DNA of 64,000 nt from the NCBI GenBank assembly GCA_000155715.1, contig DS990602.1, forward strand, positions 36,115-100,114, given 5' to 3'. The DNA is from a gamma proteobacterium HTCC5015. Its GTDB lineage: Bacteria; Pseudomonadota; Gammaproteobacteria; HTCC5015. Position 1 is the stretch's first letter; each line of letters opens with the position of its first letter. Of the stretch, positions 1 through 7,625 are shown piece after piece. The notes below the pieces were generated by a model, which made no database searches, had not been told where the DNA came from, and saw nothing but the letters and a program-made list of their open reading frames with translations. Made by a program: the position numbers and the translations under genes.

Positions 1-498
1 ACTATAGAGGCTACTGCCGATTATGTTGGAGCGGGCCTAATCCAAGTTGGCACTATTCTAGACAGTATCCCCGTCACCGATGCGGGAGCAGATCAGTCTG
101 TAGATGGCGGTGATACGGTCACGCTCAGTGGCACAAGCAACGTGGCCAACGGTACAATTGCTTCTTACCTATGGGAAAAGGTAAACGGCCCAGCAGTCGC
201 GCTAAGCCAAGCGAATACTGACAGCGCGAGCTTTAATGCCCCCAACGACAATACCGAATTCACTTTTAAACTGACGGCCACCAGCAGTAATGGCGAAACG
301 CACAGTGATACGGTCAAGGTCACTGTCGCCAAGACCAGCAGCGAGAGTGAGGATTCTGAGGAAGACAACGGCACTAACAGCGACAGTGGCGATACCAACA
401 ATGCCAGTGAAGACGGTGGCGGCGGAGGTGGCCACTTTGGTTCTACACTGTTTGTTTTACTGATAGCGCTGCACCTCGTCCGCCGAAGAACTCACTAA
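1..498 (+). CDS. C-terminal part of a GlyGly-CTERM surface protein with a PKD/REJ-like domain (5' truncated by window)
   Basis: The frame is open from base 1, so only the last 165 residues are visible and the true start lies before the window. A beta-sandwich of PKD/REJ type is suggested by the VTLSG strand, the YLWEKVNGPAV motif and the closing VKVTVA strand. An acidic Ser/Asn/Asp-rich linker follows, then six glycines, a short hydrophobic helix (FGSTLFVLLIALHLV) and RRR near the end. That tail is the GlyGly-CTERM sorting signal, which in known systems is processed by a rhomboid-like rhombosortase and delivers type II secreted proteins to the cell surface. The catalytic or binding part is out of view, so function is unknown. 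Confidence 0.8.
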   Translation, partial: TIEATADYVGAGLIQVGTILDSIPVTDAGADQSVDGGDTVTLSGTSNVANGTIASYLWEKVNGPAVALSQANTDSASFNAPNDNTEFTFKLTATSSNGETHSDTVKVTVAKTSSESEDSEEDNGTNSDSGDTNNASEDGGGGGGHFGSTLFVLLIALHLVRRRTH

Positions 499-525
499 GA
501 TAGCGAAGTGAAAACACACCACGAC

Positions 526-552
526 AGGGCTCCTTAATTAGGAGCCCTTTTT
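526..552 (+). terminator. Rho-independent terminator of the GlyGly-CTERM gene
   Basis: A 9-bp perfect stem (AGGGCTCCT / AGGAGCCCT) with a 5-nt loop is followed by a run of five T, 28 bases after the stop codon at 498. Confidence 0.9.
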
Positions 553-622
553 AATACCTAAAACCCTCAAAAATCGCCCATGCCCCATGAGGAGACTCAG
601 TAAGCGAAAAGAAAATAAGCAG

Positions 623-907
623 CTACTGATCACTGTGCCCTAGGCTTCGCTCTGGGTCGATGGCATCGCGGACGCGCTGTTTCAGCTCCGTAATGGCAGG
701 GAAACCACCGTCGGCTTTGCGGTTCCAAATGCGCTGTTGGTCCACTCGTACTTCGAAGTATCCCCCCGTGTCGGGGTGCAAGCTGAGTGTTTCGATGTCA
801 TCCGAGAAGGTGGTAAGCAGTTCCTGCGCCATCCAAGCAGAGCGCAGCAGCCAGCCACACTGCGTGCAGTAATAAATATCGATGCAATGCTTCACGCCTT
901 GCCCCAC
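623..907 (-). CDS. SelT/SelW/SelH (Rdx) family protein, cysteine form
   Basis: This 94-residue protein has the thioredoxin-like Rdx fold signature: a beta strand, then the redox motif YCTQC near residue 14, and later the GYFEVRV strand and the W-N-R-K segment before a C-terminal helix. In animals and some bacteria the second Cys of CxxC is selenocysteine. Here it is an ordinary Cys codon, so no recoding is needed. The family is thought to have thiol redox roles, but the bacterial substrate is unknown. The gene overlaps the 3' end of the phosphatase gene upstream by 16 bp, so the two are co-transcribed and probably translationally coupled. Confidence 0.8.
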   Translation of the reverse strand: MGQGVKHCIDIYYCTQCGWLLRSAWMAQELLTTFSDDIETLSLHPDTGGYFEVRVDQQRIWNRKADGGFPAITELKQRVRDAIDPERSLGHSDQ

Positions 908-1359
908 TGTTTGAGTAGTGATTCGGTCGTCGCCTCTACGAGTGCGTACACCGTTTGAAAACCCTCTTCACCACCGTAGTAGGGGTCGGGAACGGACTCT
1001 CCCTCATGCCCCGACAAGTGGTCGAGAAACAAACTGACTTTGGCTCGGCTCCCGACGGGCTGCATCGCTTTCAAATCCGCCAAGTTTTGTGCATCCATGG
1101 CCAATATGTGGTCGTAGTCATCGAAGTCCTCTGGAAAAACGGCGCGGGCGCGCAGGTCGCTGATATCGATACCGCGAGCGGCGGCTTGAGCTTGTGCCCT
1201 AGGATCGGGCGCCTTGCCAAGATGCCAATCACCCGTGCCGGCAGACTCGATCTCAAAACGATCTTGTAAGTCGGCATCGATGACCGCTTGGCGAAATACG
1301 CCGTGGGCGGTGGGGGAGCGGCAAATATTCCCCAAACATACAAAGAGAACGCGATGCAT
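892..1359 (-). CDS. Low-molecular-weight protein-tyrosine phosphatase
   Basis: The protein is 155 residues, the normal family length. The N-terminal phosphate-binding loop CLGNICRS (C8, then R14) is the CX5R(S/T) nucleophile motif, and the general-acid aspartate lies in VPDPYYGG near residue 120. It should remove phosphate from tyrosine in small proteins. In many bacteria the partner is a BY-kinase of exopolysaccharide export, but no kinase or capsule gene lies nearby, so the substrate here is open. It is first in a two-gene unit with the SelW-like gene and diverges from mltF, with about 100 bp between them for both promoters. Confidence 0.9.
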   Translation of the reverse strand: MHRVLFVCLGNICRSPTAHGVFRQAVIDADLQDRFEIESAGTGDWHLGKAPDPRAQAQAAARGIDISDLRARAVFPEDFDDYDHILAMDAQNLADLKAMQPVGSRAKVSLFLDHLSGHEGESVPDPYYGGEEGFQTVYALVEATTESLLKQWGKA

Positions 1360-1462
1360 TAGGCTGAACCTCTGGAAAAAGTTGGTTACACTGAACCCAT
1401 AATAACAAGGTGCTCAAGAGCGACAAAAAACAGCGGCGAAAGCCAGTGAGATCATCACGAAC

Positions 1463-2932
1463 ATGAAACGCGTTCCCCTACTGAATCTACTCGTACAGAG
1501 CGGCCCACTGCGGCGACGCTTTATTACGTTGATTTTGTTAGGTTTTATTTTTGTCGTCGTGTTCGCTTTTTTTCAGCTGCCCGCCCCCAGCCAGCTCGAA
1601 CGCATTCAGGATCGGGGCTACCTCAATGCCATTACTCGCTTTGGCCCCACGACTTACTACAAAGGCCCCGAGGGCGACACCGGCTTTGAATACGATCTGC
1701 TCAGTCTGTTTGCCGAGGAGCTCGGCGTCGAGCTGCGTCTGAAAACGCCCGAGAGTTTTGCAGATTTTTTGCCCTTGTTAGCCGGTGGCTCTGCCGATCT
1801 AGCCGCAGCGGGGATTACTGTCACAGACAAGCGCAAAGAACTGGTCACTTTTGGCCCGCCCTACACATCCACGACTCAGCAACTTATTTACAAATCCGGG
1901 GTTAACCGCCGCCCTAAAAACATGGGCGATACCGTGGGTAAAACCATTGAAGTGTTGGCGGGCAGCACTCACGAGGAGACTTTAATCGAGTCGAAGGCCC
2001 TCTATCCAGAGTTGGATTGGCAAACCGATGAAGACGCAAACATTGAGGAGCTTTTAAAAAAGGTCAACGATGACACCATCGATTTCACCGTAGCCGATTC
2101 CAGCGACATTAAAGTCAATCGACGCTATATGCCCGAACTGCGTGTGGCCTTTAACTTGACCGACCCAGAACCCTTGGCTTGGGCCTTCCCCAAAAACAAA
2201 GACGACAGCGTGCTTAAAGCGGCGCAGGCCTTTTTTGATCGCATTAAAAAAGATGGCACTCTCACCCAGTTGAACGAGCGTCACTTTGGCCACATTAAGC
2301 GCTTTGACTATGTCGACAAGCGCACCTTTTTGCGACACATCGAAGGCCGCCTGCCGCTTTATAAGCTGTCTTTTCAGCAGGCCGCTATGCAAAACGATTT
2401 AGACTGGCGCCTGCTCGCCGCCTTGGGCTACCAAGAGTCCCACTGGGACCCCAATGCAACGTCACCCACGGGCGTTCGCGGCCTGATGATGCTGACACAA
2501 CGCACGGCGGCGCAACTCGGTGTAAAAAACCGACTCGACCCTCGCCAAGCGATTTTCGGCGGGGCGCGCTACCTTCGCCAGCGTTATGAGCGCATCCCCG
2601 AACGCATTCAAATGCCCGACCGCATGTGGTTTGCCTTGGCCTCTTACAATGTCGGGCTCGGCCACTTAGAGGACGCGCGCGTGCTCACCGAATCCATGGG
2701 TAAAAACCCCGACTTGTGGATTGATGTCAAAGAAGTACTGCCCCTCTTGAGCAAGCCCAAATACTATCGACAAACCAAATATGGCTACGCTCGCGGATGG
2801 GAGCCCGTTAGATACGTTCAACACATTCGCGACTACTACCAAGTGCTTATATGGTATAGCCAGCGCGGCGAAGACAGCGACCCCACTCAAGTGCCCGAAG
2901 AATTAGAATTCCGCAATCCTTCTGCACTCTGA
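1463..2932 (+). CDS. mltF: Membrane-bound lytic murein transglycosylase F
   Basis: The 489-residue protein has the two-domain MltF layout. A single N-terminal membrane helix (about residues 20-38) is followed by a solute-binding-protein type 3 domain (about 45-275) and a C-terminal SLT lysozyme-like domain (about 300-460). The SLT domain shows the catalytic glutamate E325 in GYQESHW, then the substrate-groove motifs GVRGLMMLT and A(S)YNVGLGH. It cleaves peptidoglycan glycan strands to 1,6-anhydro ends in the periplasm, and in studied enzymes the solute-binding domain acts as an allosteric muropeptide sensor. It appears to be monocistronic, since downstream is a long repeat-filled gap. Confidence 0.95.
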   Translation: MKRVPLLNLLVQSGPLRRRFITLILLGFIFVVVFAFFQLPAPSQLERIQDRGYLNAITRFGPTTYYKGPEGDTGFEYDLLSLFAEELGVELRLKTPESFADFLPLLAGGSADLAAAGITVTDKRKELVTFGPPYTSTTQQLIYKSGVNRRPKNMGDTVGKTIEVLAGSTHEETLIESKALYPELDWQTDEDANIEELLKKVNDDTIDFTVADSSDIKVNRRYMPELRVAFNLTDPEPLAWAFPKNKDDSVLKAAQAFFDRIKKDGTLTQLNERHFGHIKRFDYVDKRTFLRHIEGRLPLYKLSFQQAAMQNDLDWRLLAALGYQESHWDPNATSPTGVRGLMMLTQRTAAQLGVKNRLDPRQAIFGGARYLRQRYERIPERIQMPDRMWFALASYNVGLGHLEDARVLTESMGKNPDLWIDVKEVLPLLSKPKYYRQTKYGYARGWEPVRYVQHIRDYYQVLIWYSQRGEDSDPTQVPEELEFRNPSAL

Positions 2933-2969
2933 GCACCCCGACCACAGCGAATCAAAGGCGGTGCCATTC

Positions 2970-3084
2970 ATCGTCATCCTGAACTTGATTTGCCTACAAG
3001 GACGTAGGTAGGAAGCGGAAGCTTCAGGATCTCCCGGCCGAAGCCCTATTTTGGAGATTCCAAATCCAGTTTAGAGTGACGAGA
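2970..3084. repeat. Dispersed repeat family A, copy 1 (long form)
   Basis: It begins GTCATCCTGAACTTGATT and ends in the partner hairpin GGAGATTCCAAATCC...GTGACGAG. Between GATT and TCAGGATCT sits an extra stretch of about 30 bp starting TGCCTACAAGGACGTAGG, which the short copies at 3231 and 7825 lack. Confidence 0.7.
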
Positions 3085-3130
3085 GGCGTTATAACATCTC
3101 GGCCCGAGGGCGGGCCTCCCACAAGTCAGA

Positions 3131-3212
3131 TGCGTAGGGTGAGTTAGCTGTCAGGCGTAACCCACCAATACATCACACGGCAACGGTGGATTACGCTACG
3201 CTAATCCACTCA
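3131..3212. repeat. Dispersed repeat with GTAACCCACC / GGTGGATTACGC arms
   Basis: The arms GCGTAACCCACCAATA and GGTGGATTACGCTACGC are in inverted relation and can fold. The flanking TAGGGTGAGTTAG and CTAATCCACTC segments are also complementary in part. Repeats of this look are common between genes in proteobacteria. Only one copy is seen in this window. Confidence 0.5.
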
Positions 3213-3228
3213 CACCACTCCTCACCAC

Positions 3229-3327
3229 CGTCATCCTGAACTTGATTCAGGATCTACCTATCAAGGCCCCGCTCGGGAGATTCCAAATCAAGTTTGGAAT
3301 GACAGTAAGCAGTTTGAAATGACGAGA
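3229..3327. repeat. Dispersed repeat family A, copy 2 (short form)
   Basis: It contains TCATCCTGAACTTGATTCAG (palindrome TCCTGAA-cttga-TTCAGGA), about 20 bp of spacer with GGCCCCGCTCGG, then a second palindrome TTCCAAA-tcaag-TTTGGAA ending in ATGACAG. A degenerate half copy (TTTGAAATGACGAGAG) follows directly. Confidence 0.75.
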
Positions 3328-3388
3328 GGCGTTATGGCACCTTGGCTCGGGCACCCAATGGCATAAGGCGTCCCCCTACAAAAACTCT

Positions 3389-3472
3389 CGTCATTGCGAA
3401 CGCAGTGAAGCAATCTACCTATCGAATGTGCCAACAAATTGCCGCGTCAGCGGTGCCTTCTGGCAATGACGA
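3389..3472. repeat. Dispersed repeat family C, copy 1
   Basis: It starts CGTCATTGCGAACGCAGTG, runs through AGCAATCTACCTATCGAA, and ends with TTCTGGCAATGACGAA, so its two ends (TCATTGC / GCAATGA) are inverted repeats. Related copies lie at 6660, 7971 and 50877. Confidence 0.75.
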
Positions 3473-3514
3473 ATTTCTAGCCGTGTCTCTCCAAAATATC
3501 CTCCATGTCTCTAA

Positions 3515-3562
3515 TCTCTAAAATACTCGTCATTCCCGTCTCTAAAATACTCGTCATTCCCG
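3515..3562. repeat. Two perfect tandem copies of a 24-bp unit
   Basis: The unit runs from TCTCTAAAATACTC to CATTCCCG and is repeated exactly once at 3515-3538 and 3539-3562. The second copy runs straight into the family B repeat, which suggests slippage at the repeat edge. Confidence 0.85.
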
Positions 3563-3640
3563 CGCAGGCGGGAATCCAGCGTCTTTAAGTGAGTGGGGGT
3601 CGTAAAGCCACTGGGCTCCCGCCTGCGCGGGAGCGACGGT
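3552..3640. repeat. Dispersed repeat family B, copy 1
   Basis: It contains CGTCATTCCCGCGCAGGCGG and GAATCCAGCGTCTTTAAGTG, then CGTAAAGCCACTGGG, and closes with the hairpin CTCCCGCCTGCGCGGGAG. An inverted copy with the same order of blocks lies at 50741-50806. Confidence 0.8.
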
Positions 3641-3687
3641 GGGCACCACATGCGAAATTCGGCTAACGCCTCAATACTAGATGCCTT

Positions 3688-3702
3688 CTAGCAGGCTGCT
3701 AG
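3688..3702. repeat. 15-bp palindrome CTAGCAGGCTGCTAG
   Basis: This is a perfect 7-1-7 palindrome about 75 bp before the dapC start. The identical sequence on the other strand lies at 19006-19020, where it supplies the stop codons of two convergent genes. Confidence 0.7.
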
Positions 3703-3777
3703 CCTGTGTAGCGAATCTGAGACAGTCGCGTATAATCGGCGGCCAAAACTGGCTATACCCGCTGCGCTGCGCCGACT

Positions 3778-4974
3778 ATGAACCCCGATCTCGATAAGCT
3801 GCATCCCTATCCCTTTGAAAAGCTGGCAAGGCTCAAGGCACAATGCCATCCGCCCGAAACGCTGGAACCGATTGCGCTATCGATTGGCGAACCGCGCCAC
3901 CGCGCCCCCCAATCGGTACTCGATACGCTAGCCCACCAATTGCAGGGTTTGGAGCAATACCCCGCCACGAAAGGCAATGTGGAACTACGAGAAACCATCG
4001 CCCAGTGGCTCGAACGACGTTTTCATTTGCCCAATATCGACGCCGAGCGGCAAGTACTGCCCGTTAACGGCACGCGAGAAGCCCTATTCGCATTTGCCCA
4101 AGCCTGTGTCGATCGCAGCTTGCAATCACACGGCACGCCACTCGTACTCTCACCCAACCCCTTCTATCAAATCTACGAGGGCGCCGCTCTGCTGGCTGGG
4201 GCGGACATTAGTTTTTACGCCCTGCGCGCCGACAACCACTATCAGCCCGACTTCGACGCCATCGACGCGGCCACTTGGCGCCGCTGCCAGTTAATTTACA
4301 TCTGCACCCCGGGCAACCCCACGGGCGCGGTCATTCCCCGCGACGCCTTGCGCGGTCTCATTGAAAAGGCCCAACAATACGATTTTGTGATCGCCTCAGA
4401 TGAGTGCTATTCCGAAATCTATGACCAGAACCCGCCCGTGGGCCTGCTCGAAGTGGCCGCCGAAATGGGCCTCGATGACTATCGGCGCTGCGTGGTGTTC
4501 CACAGCCTGTCCAAGCGCTCTAACCTGCCGGGGCTGCGCTCGGGCTTTGTGGCCGGTGATGCCGAGATATTGAGCGCCTTTTTGCGCTATCGCACTTATC
4601 ACGGCTGCGCCATGTCTGGCCCTGTTCAAGCCGCGAGCATCACCGCTTGGAGCGACGAACAGCACGTCGAGCTCAACCGCGCAGCCTATCGGCAAAAATT
4701 CGATGCCGTTCTAGACATCCTGCAGCCCGTACTCGACGTAAAGCGCCCCGAAGCGGGTTTTTACCTGTGGCCCAAACTGCCCGTAGACGACGAGCATTTC
4801 GCCCGCGAACTCTTCGCACAGCAGCATGTCACGGTGTTGCCCGGGCAATATCTAGCGCGAGAGCTTGACGGCTTCAACCCCGGCGCTCAACATGCTCGCT
4901 TGGCTCTGGTCGCCGAGCTAGAAAACTGCACGGAAGCGGCCCAGCGAATTCGAAACTGTATCGAGACACTATGA
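3778..4974 (+). CDS. dapC: Succinyldiaminopimelate transaminase
   Basis: The 398-residue fold-type I PLP aminotransferase matches DapC: the start MNPDLDKLHPYPFEKL, the LSIGEPRH segment, YICTPGNPTGA, the DECYSEIY motif and the PLP lysine in HSLSKRSNLPGLRSGF (about residue 245). It converts N-succinyl-2-amino-6-ketopimelate and glutamate to N-succinyl-LL-diaminopimelate in the succinylase branch of lysine and peptidoglycan synthesis. The stop overlaps the start of the next gene by 4 bp (ATGA). dapD, which makes the precursor two steps earlier in the branch, follows in the same operon and strongly supports DapC over other class I aminotransferases. Confidence 0.93.
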   Translation: MNPDLDKLHPYPFEKLARLKAQCHPPETLEPIALSIGEPRHRAPQSVLDTLAHQLQGLEQYPATKGNVELRETIAQWLERRFHLPNIDAERQVLPVNGTREALFAFAQACVDRSLQSHGTPLVLSPNPFYQIYEGAALLAGADISFYALRADNHYQPDFDAIDAATWRRCQLIYICTPGNPTGAVIPRDALRGLIEKAQQYDFVIASDECYSEIYDQNPPVGLLEVAAEMGLDDYRRCVVFHSLSKRSNLPGLRSGFVAGDAEILSAFLRYRTYHGCAMSGPVQAASITAWSDEQHVELNRAAYRQKFDAVLDILQPVLDVKRPEAGFYLWPKLPVDDEHFARELFAQQHVTVLPGQYLARELDGFNPGAQHARLALVAELENCTEAAQRIRNCIETL

Positions 4975-5318
4975 CCACGCTCTACGGCATCAAAAACTGC
5001 GACACCATTAAAAAGGCGCGACGCTGGCTGGAAGACAATGGCGTTGCCTATGAATTTCACGACTACAAAAAAGTCGGCGTGCCCGAGCAGCAACTGCGAC
5101 AGTGGATTGATCAATTTGGCTGGGAGGTTGTGCTCAACAAACGCGGCACCACCTACCGAAAGCTCGATGACGCCATCAAAGATAGCCTCGATGCGGAGAG
5201 CGCCGTCGCTGTTTTAATGACCAATGCCTCTATGATTAAACGCCCAGTCATCGAACACGGCGATACAACACTGATCGGCTTTAAAGCCGACGATTACCAA
5301 TCACTTTTTCAAACTTGA
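4971..5318 (+). CDS. ArsC-family (YffB-like) thiol reductase
   Basis: This 115-residue protein has the ArsC/Spx fold with the start LYGIKNCDTIKKARRWL (redox Cys10) that marks the YffB branch, then KRGTTYRKL and the closing IKRPVIEHG loop. YffB-type proteins resemble arsenate reductases, but their physiological substrate is not settled, so an arsenate role is not assumed. The gene is commonly found beside dap genes in gammaproteobacteria. Here it is translationally coupled to dapC by a 4-bp overlap and is followed 28 bp later by dapD. Confidence 0.88.
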   Translation: MTTLYGIKNCDTIKKARRWLEDNGVAYEFHDYKKVGVPEQQLRQWIDQFGWEVVLNKRGTTYRKLDDAIKDSLDAESAVAVLMTNASMIKRPVIEHGDTTLIGFKADDYQSLFQT

Positions 5319-5346
5319 ACCCATAGACTCAAAACGAGGACTTCCC

Positions 5347-6369
5347 ATGAGTAACATCTTTAGTTTCGCCATTGGCGTCGGCAACAAAAACGCCCGCAAC
5401 GAATGGCTGGATGTCTACTACCCCAAACCCATTCTCAAGCCCAGCAACGAACTAGTGGAAGCGGCTCACGCCGTGGGCTATGAAGATGGCAACGAAGCGA
5501 TCGAGTTAGACAAAAGCCTGCGTCAGGTGCTGGCAGATGCACTGGGAGAGACTGAGCAGGCCGATATCATTAAAGCCCTAGGAAACAGTGCACAGCCCGT
5601 TTTACTCACGGTCTTGGCGAGCGATGTAGAGCCGCAAACCACACCCGAGGCCTATCTCAAGCTGCACTTGCTGTCACACCGTTTAGTCCAACCCCATGGT
5701 GTTAATCTAGGGGGCATCTTTCCCTTACTGCCCAATGTAGCTTGGACCAACCAGGGCCCTGTCGATCTAGAAGAACTCACTGACAAGCAATTGGCAGCAC
5801 GCGCCAAGGGCGAACTACTGGAAGTTAACTCCGTCGATAAATTTCCCAAGATGACCGACTATGTAGTGCCTTCAGGCGTGCGCATTGCCGACACTGCCCG
5901 CGTTCGCTTGGGGGCTTACATCGGCGAGGGCACGACCATCATGCACGAGGGCTTCGTCAACTTTAATGCGGGTACGGCGGGTACCAGCATGATCGAGGGC
6001 CGCATCTCGGCCGGCGTATTCGTCGGCAAGGGCTCCGATTTAGGCGGTGGCTGCTCCACCATGGGCACGCTTTCAGGCGGTGGAAACATTGTAATTGCCG
6101 TGGGCGAAGGTTGCTTAATCGGCGCCAACGCTGGCATCGGCATTCCCTTGGGCGATCGCTGCACCGTGGAATCCGGCCTGTACATTACTGCGGGCACTAA
6201 GGTGCAAATGATCGACAACGAAGGCCAAGCTGCAGAAGTGGCAAAAGCCCGCGATCTCGCCAACAAGCCCGACCTTTTGTTCCGCCGCAATTCCACCAAC
6301 GGCGCGGTTGAGTGCTTGACTAATAAATCGGCGGTAGAGCTAAACGAAGAGCTCCACGCTCACAACTGA
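5347..6369 (+). CDS. dapD: 2,3,4,5-tetrahydropyridine-2,6-dicarboxylate N-succinyltransferase (long form)
   Basis: The 340-residue protein is the longer DapD type known from Pseudomonas and relatives. An N-terminal alpha/beta domain is followed by a left-handed parallel beta-helix (about residues 175-290) with hexapeptide repeats such as VRLGAYIGEGTTI, GRISAGVFVGKGSDLGGG and GCLIGANAGIGIPLGD. It transfers succinyl from succinyl-CoA to tetrahydrodipicolinate in the cytoplasm. A Shine-Dalgarno GAGGA precedes the ATG. It ends the dapC-arsC-dapD operon. No classical terminator is visible, but the structured element starting 22 bp after the stop could serve as one. Confidence 0.95.
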   Translation: MSNIFSFAIGVGNKNARNEWLDVYYPKPILKPSNELVEAAHAVGYEDGNEAIELDKSLRQVLADALGETEQADIIKALGNSAQPVLLTVLASDVEPQTTPEAYLKLHLLSHRLVQPHGVNLGGIFPLLPNVAWTNQGPVDLEELTDKQLAARAKGELLEVNSVDKFPKMTDYVVPSGVRIADTARVRLGAYIGEGTTIMHEGFVNFNAGTAGTSMIEGRISAGVFVGKGSDLGGGCSTMGTLSGGGNIVIAVGEGCLIGANAGIGIPLGDRCTVESGLYITAGTKVQMIDNEGQAAEVAKARDLANKPDLLFRRNSTNGAVECLTNKSAVELNEELHAHN

Positions 6370-6390
6370 TAAGCGGCCTTCGGCTCGGCT

Positions 6391-6657
6391 AGGGCCTGTT
6401 AACACAAATTTTATGATCTCTGCTGGAAGCCATTTTCCTGCCCAGCAAGGCAGAAGGCGTGCCGTGTAGTACGTCTACACAAACAACGGATAACGCAGCT
6501 GGGCGGAAAATAGCTCCAGCCCTTCGGGTTGTGGCTAAAAAAGCGCCACTCATCGTTGCTCGTCGCTCATTTGGAGTCACCAAACCACGCTCCTTGCGCC
6601 TTGATTGGCGCTTTTTTAGTCACAACAGTGACCATCAAATTTGTGTTAACAGGCCCT
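6391..6657. mobile_element. MITE-like palindromic element with 21-bp perfect terminal inverted repeats
   Basis: The ends 6391-6411 and 6637-6657 are perfect inverted repeats beginning AGGGCCTGTTAACAC. Inside are two further hairpins. The left one pairs 6431-6446 (CATTTTCCTGCCCAGC) with 6498-6513 and contains GTGTAG/CTACAC at 6464-6469 and 6475-6480. The right one pairs 6531-6547 (ending CTAAAAAAGCGCC) with 6607-6623. No credible protein is encoded and no target duplication is obvious. This is the organisation of a non-autonomous, structured insertion sequence; its mobilising transposase is not recognised. Confidence 0.75.
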
Positions 6658-6659
6658 GG

Positions 6660-6741
6660 TATTGCGAGCCGAAGGCAAAGCAATCTACCCATCGAATACA
6701 CCAGCAGATTGCCGCGCCGGCGGCGCCTCCTCGCAATGACG
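6660..6741. repeat. Dispersed repeat family C, copy 2
   Basis: It starts TATTGCGAGCCGAAGGCAAA, has GCAATCTACCCATCGAA, and ends CTCGCAATGACGA. It abuts the right end of the palindromic element and stops 2 bp before the htpX stop codon. Confidence 0.7.
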
Positions 6742-6743
6742 AT

Positions 6744-7625
6744 TCACTCGGCGTTGCGCAAAGCCTGAATGCGCTCTTCCAGAGGCGGGTGGCTCATCAG
6801 CAGCTGCTTGAAGCCCGAGGCCAAGCCACCCGAAATGCCAAAAGCGGCCATCTGCGCGGGTAGCGATTCCGTGTGCTGGCGTTGCAAGGCCTGCAAAGCC
6901 GCGATCATTTTGGGGCGCCCCGCCAGCGCTGCTCCGCCCGCATCGGCGCGAAACTCCCGCCAGCGAGAGAAGGCCATAGCAATCATAGCGGCGAACACAC
7001 CAAATACCATTTCAAACACAATACTGATGACAAAAAAGCCAATGCCGGGTCGATAGCTATCGCGGTTGCCCGATAGCGCTTGATCTACCAACATACCACC
7101 CACGCGGGCAAAGAAAATCACGAAGGTATTGAGCACGCCCTGCAGTAATCCCATGGTCACCATATCGCCATTGGCTACATGACTCACCTCGTGGGCCAAA
7201 ACGGCCTCAACTTCATCTGCACTCATGGATTGCATCAGTTCCACACTAACGGCCACTAACGCATTGTCTCGGCTCATACCCGTGGCAAAGGCGTTGGGCG
7301 AACCGGCTCGAAAAATGCCCACTTCGGGCATGCCAATACCGGCTTTTTCGGACTGGCGGCGCACGGTCTCCAATAACCATGCCTCGGTTCGGTCGCGAGG
7401 GTTCTCAATGATTTGCACACCCATACCGCGCTTGGCCATCCACTTCGACATAGCGAGAGAAATAAACGAGCCGCCAAAGCCAAAAATTAAGGCCATGACA
7501 AAAAAGCTCTGATAGGGAATGCCGTTTTGCGCCGCCCATTGATCTAAACCTAACAGTTTAGAGGCGATGCTAAATACGAAAAGTACGGAGGCGTTAGCCG
7601 CCAGAAACAGCAAAATTCGAGTCAT
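6744..7625 (-). CDS. htpX: Membrane zinc metalloprotease HtpX
   Basis: The M48-family protease is 293 residues from ATG 7625 (MTRILLFLAANAS), the length and start typical of HtpX. Two N-terminal membrane helices are followed by the zinc motif HEVSH, two more hydrophobic segments, and the third zinc ligand in REFRADAGG. It degrades misfolded inner-membrane proteins and is usually under Cpx or heat-shock control. The frame stays open upstream. A TTG codon 7 bp after AGGGGG at about 7643 is an alternative start, and the ATG itself has no clear Shine-Dalgarno. Confidence 0.93.
   Translation of the reverse strand: MTRILLFLAANASVLFVFSIASKLLGLDQWAAQNGIPYQSFFVMALIFGFGGSFISLAMSKWMAKRGMGVQIIENPRDRTEAWLLETVRRQSEKAGIGMPEVGIFRAGSPNAFATGMSRDNALVAVSVELMQSMSADEVEAVLAHEVSHVANGDMVTMGLLQGVLNTFVIFFARVGGMLVDQALSGNRDSYRPGIGFFVISIVFEMVFGVFAAMIAMAFSRWREFRADAGGAALAGRPKMIAALQALQRQHTESLPAQMAAFGISGGLASGFKQLLMSHPPLEERIQALRNAE

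Larger units (their letters stand above)
2933..3777. repeat. Gene-free interval made of dispersed intergenic repeats
   Basis: These 845 bp hold no convincing gene. They consist almost wholly of short hairpin-forming repeats of several families, listed separately. Relatives recur in this window at 6.66-6.74 kb, 7.74-8.05 kb and 50.6-51.0 kb. The dapC promoter must lie in the last 100 bp or so. Confidence 0.8.

Noticed and set aside
2933-3777. Possible CRISPR array
   Set aside because: The repeats differ in sequence and length, and their spacing is irregular. No cas gene is present. They match dispersed intergenic repeats instead.
4971-5318. Arsenate reductase linked to the arsenosugar locus
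   Set aside because: The protein is the YffB branch of the ArsC family, sits in a dap operon 31 kb away, and has no evidence of arsenate specificity.
6459-6863. A 134-codon open frame across the palindromic element
   Set aside because: It spans inverted repeats and the adjacent family C repeat and runs antisense into htpX; its protein is a translated repeat with no domain or ribosome-binding site.
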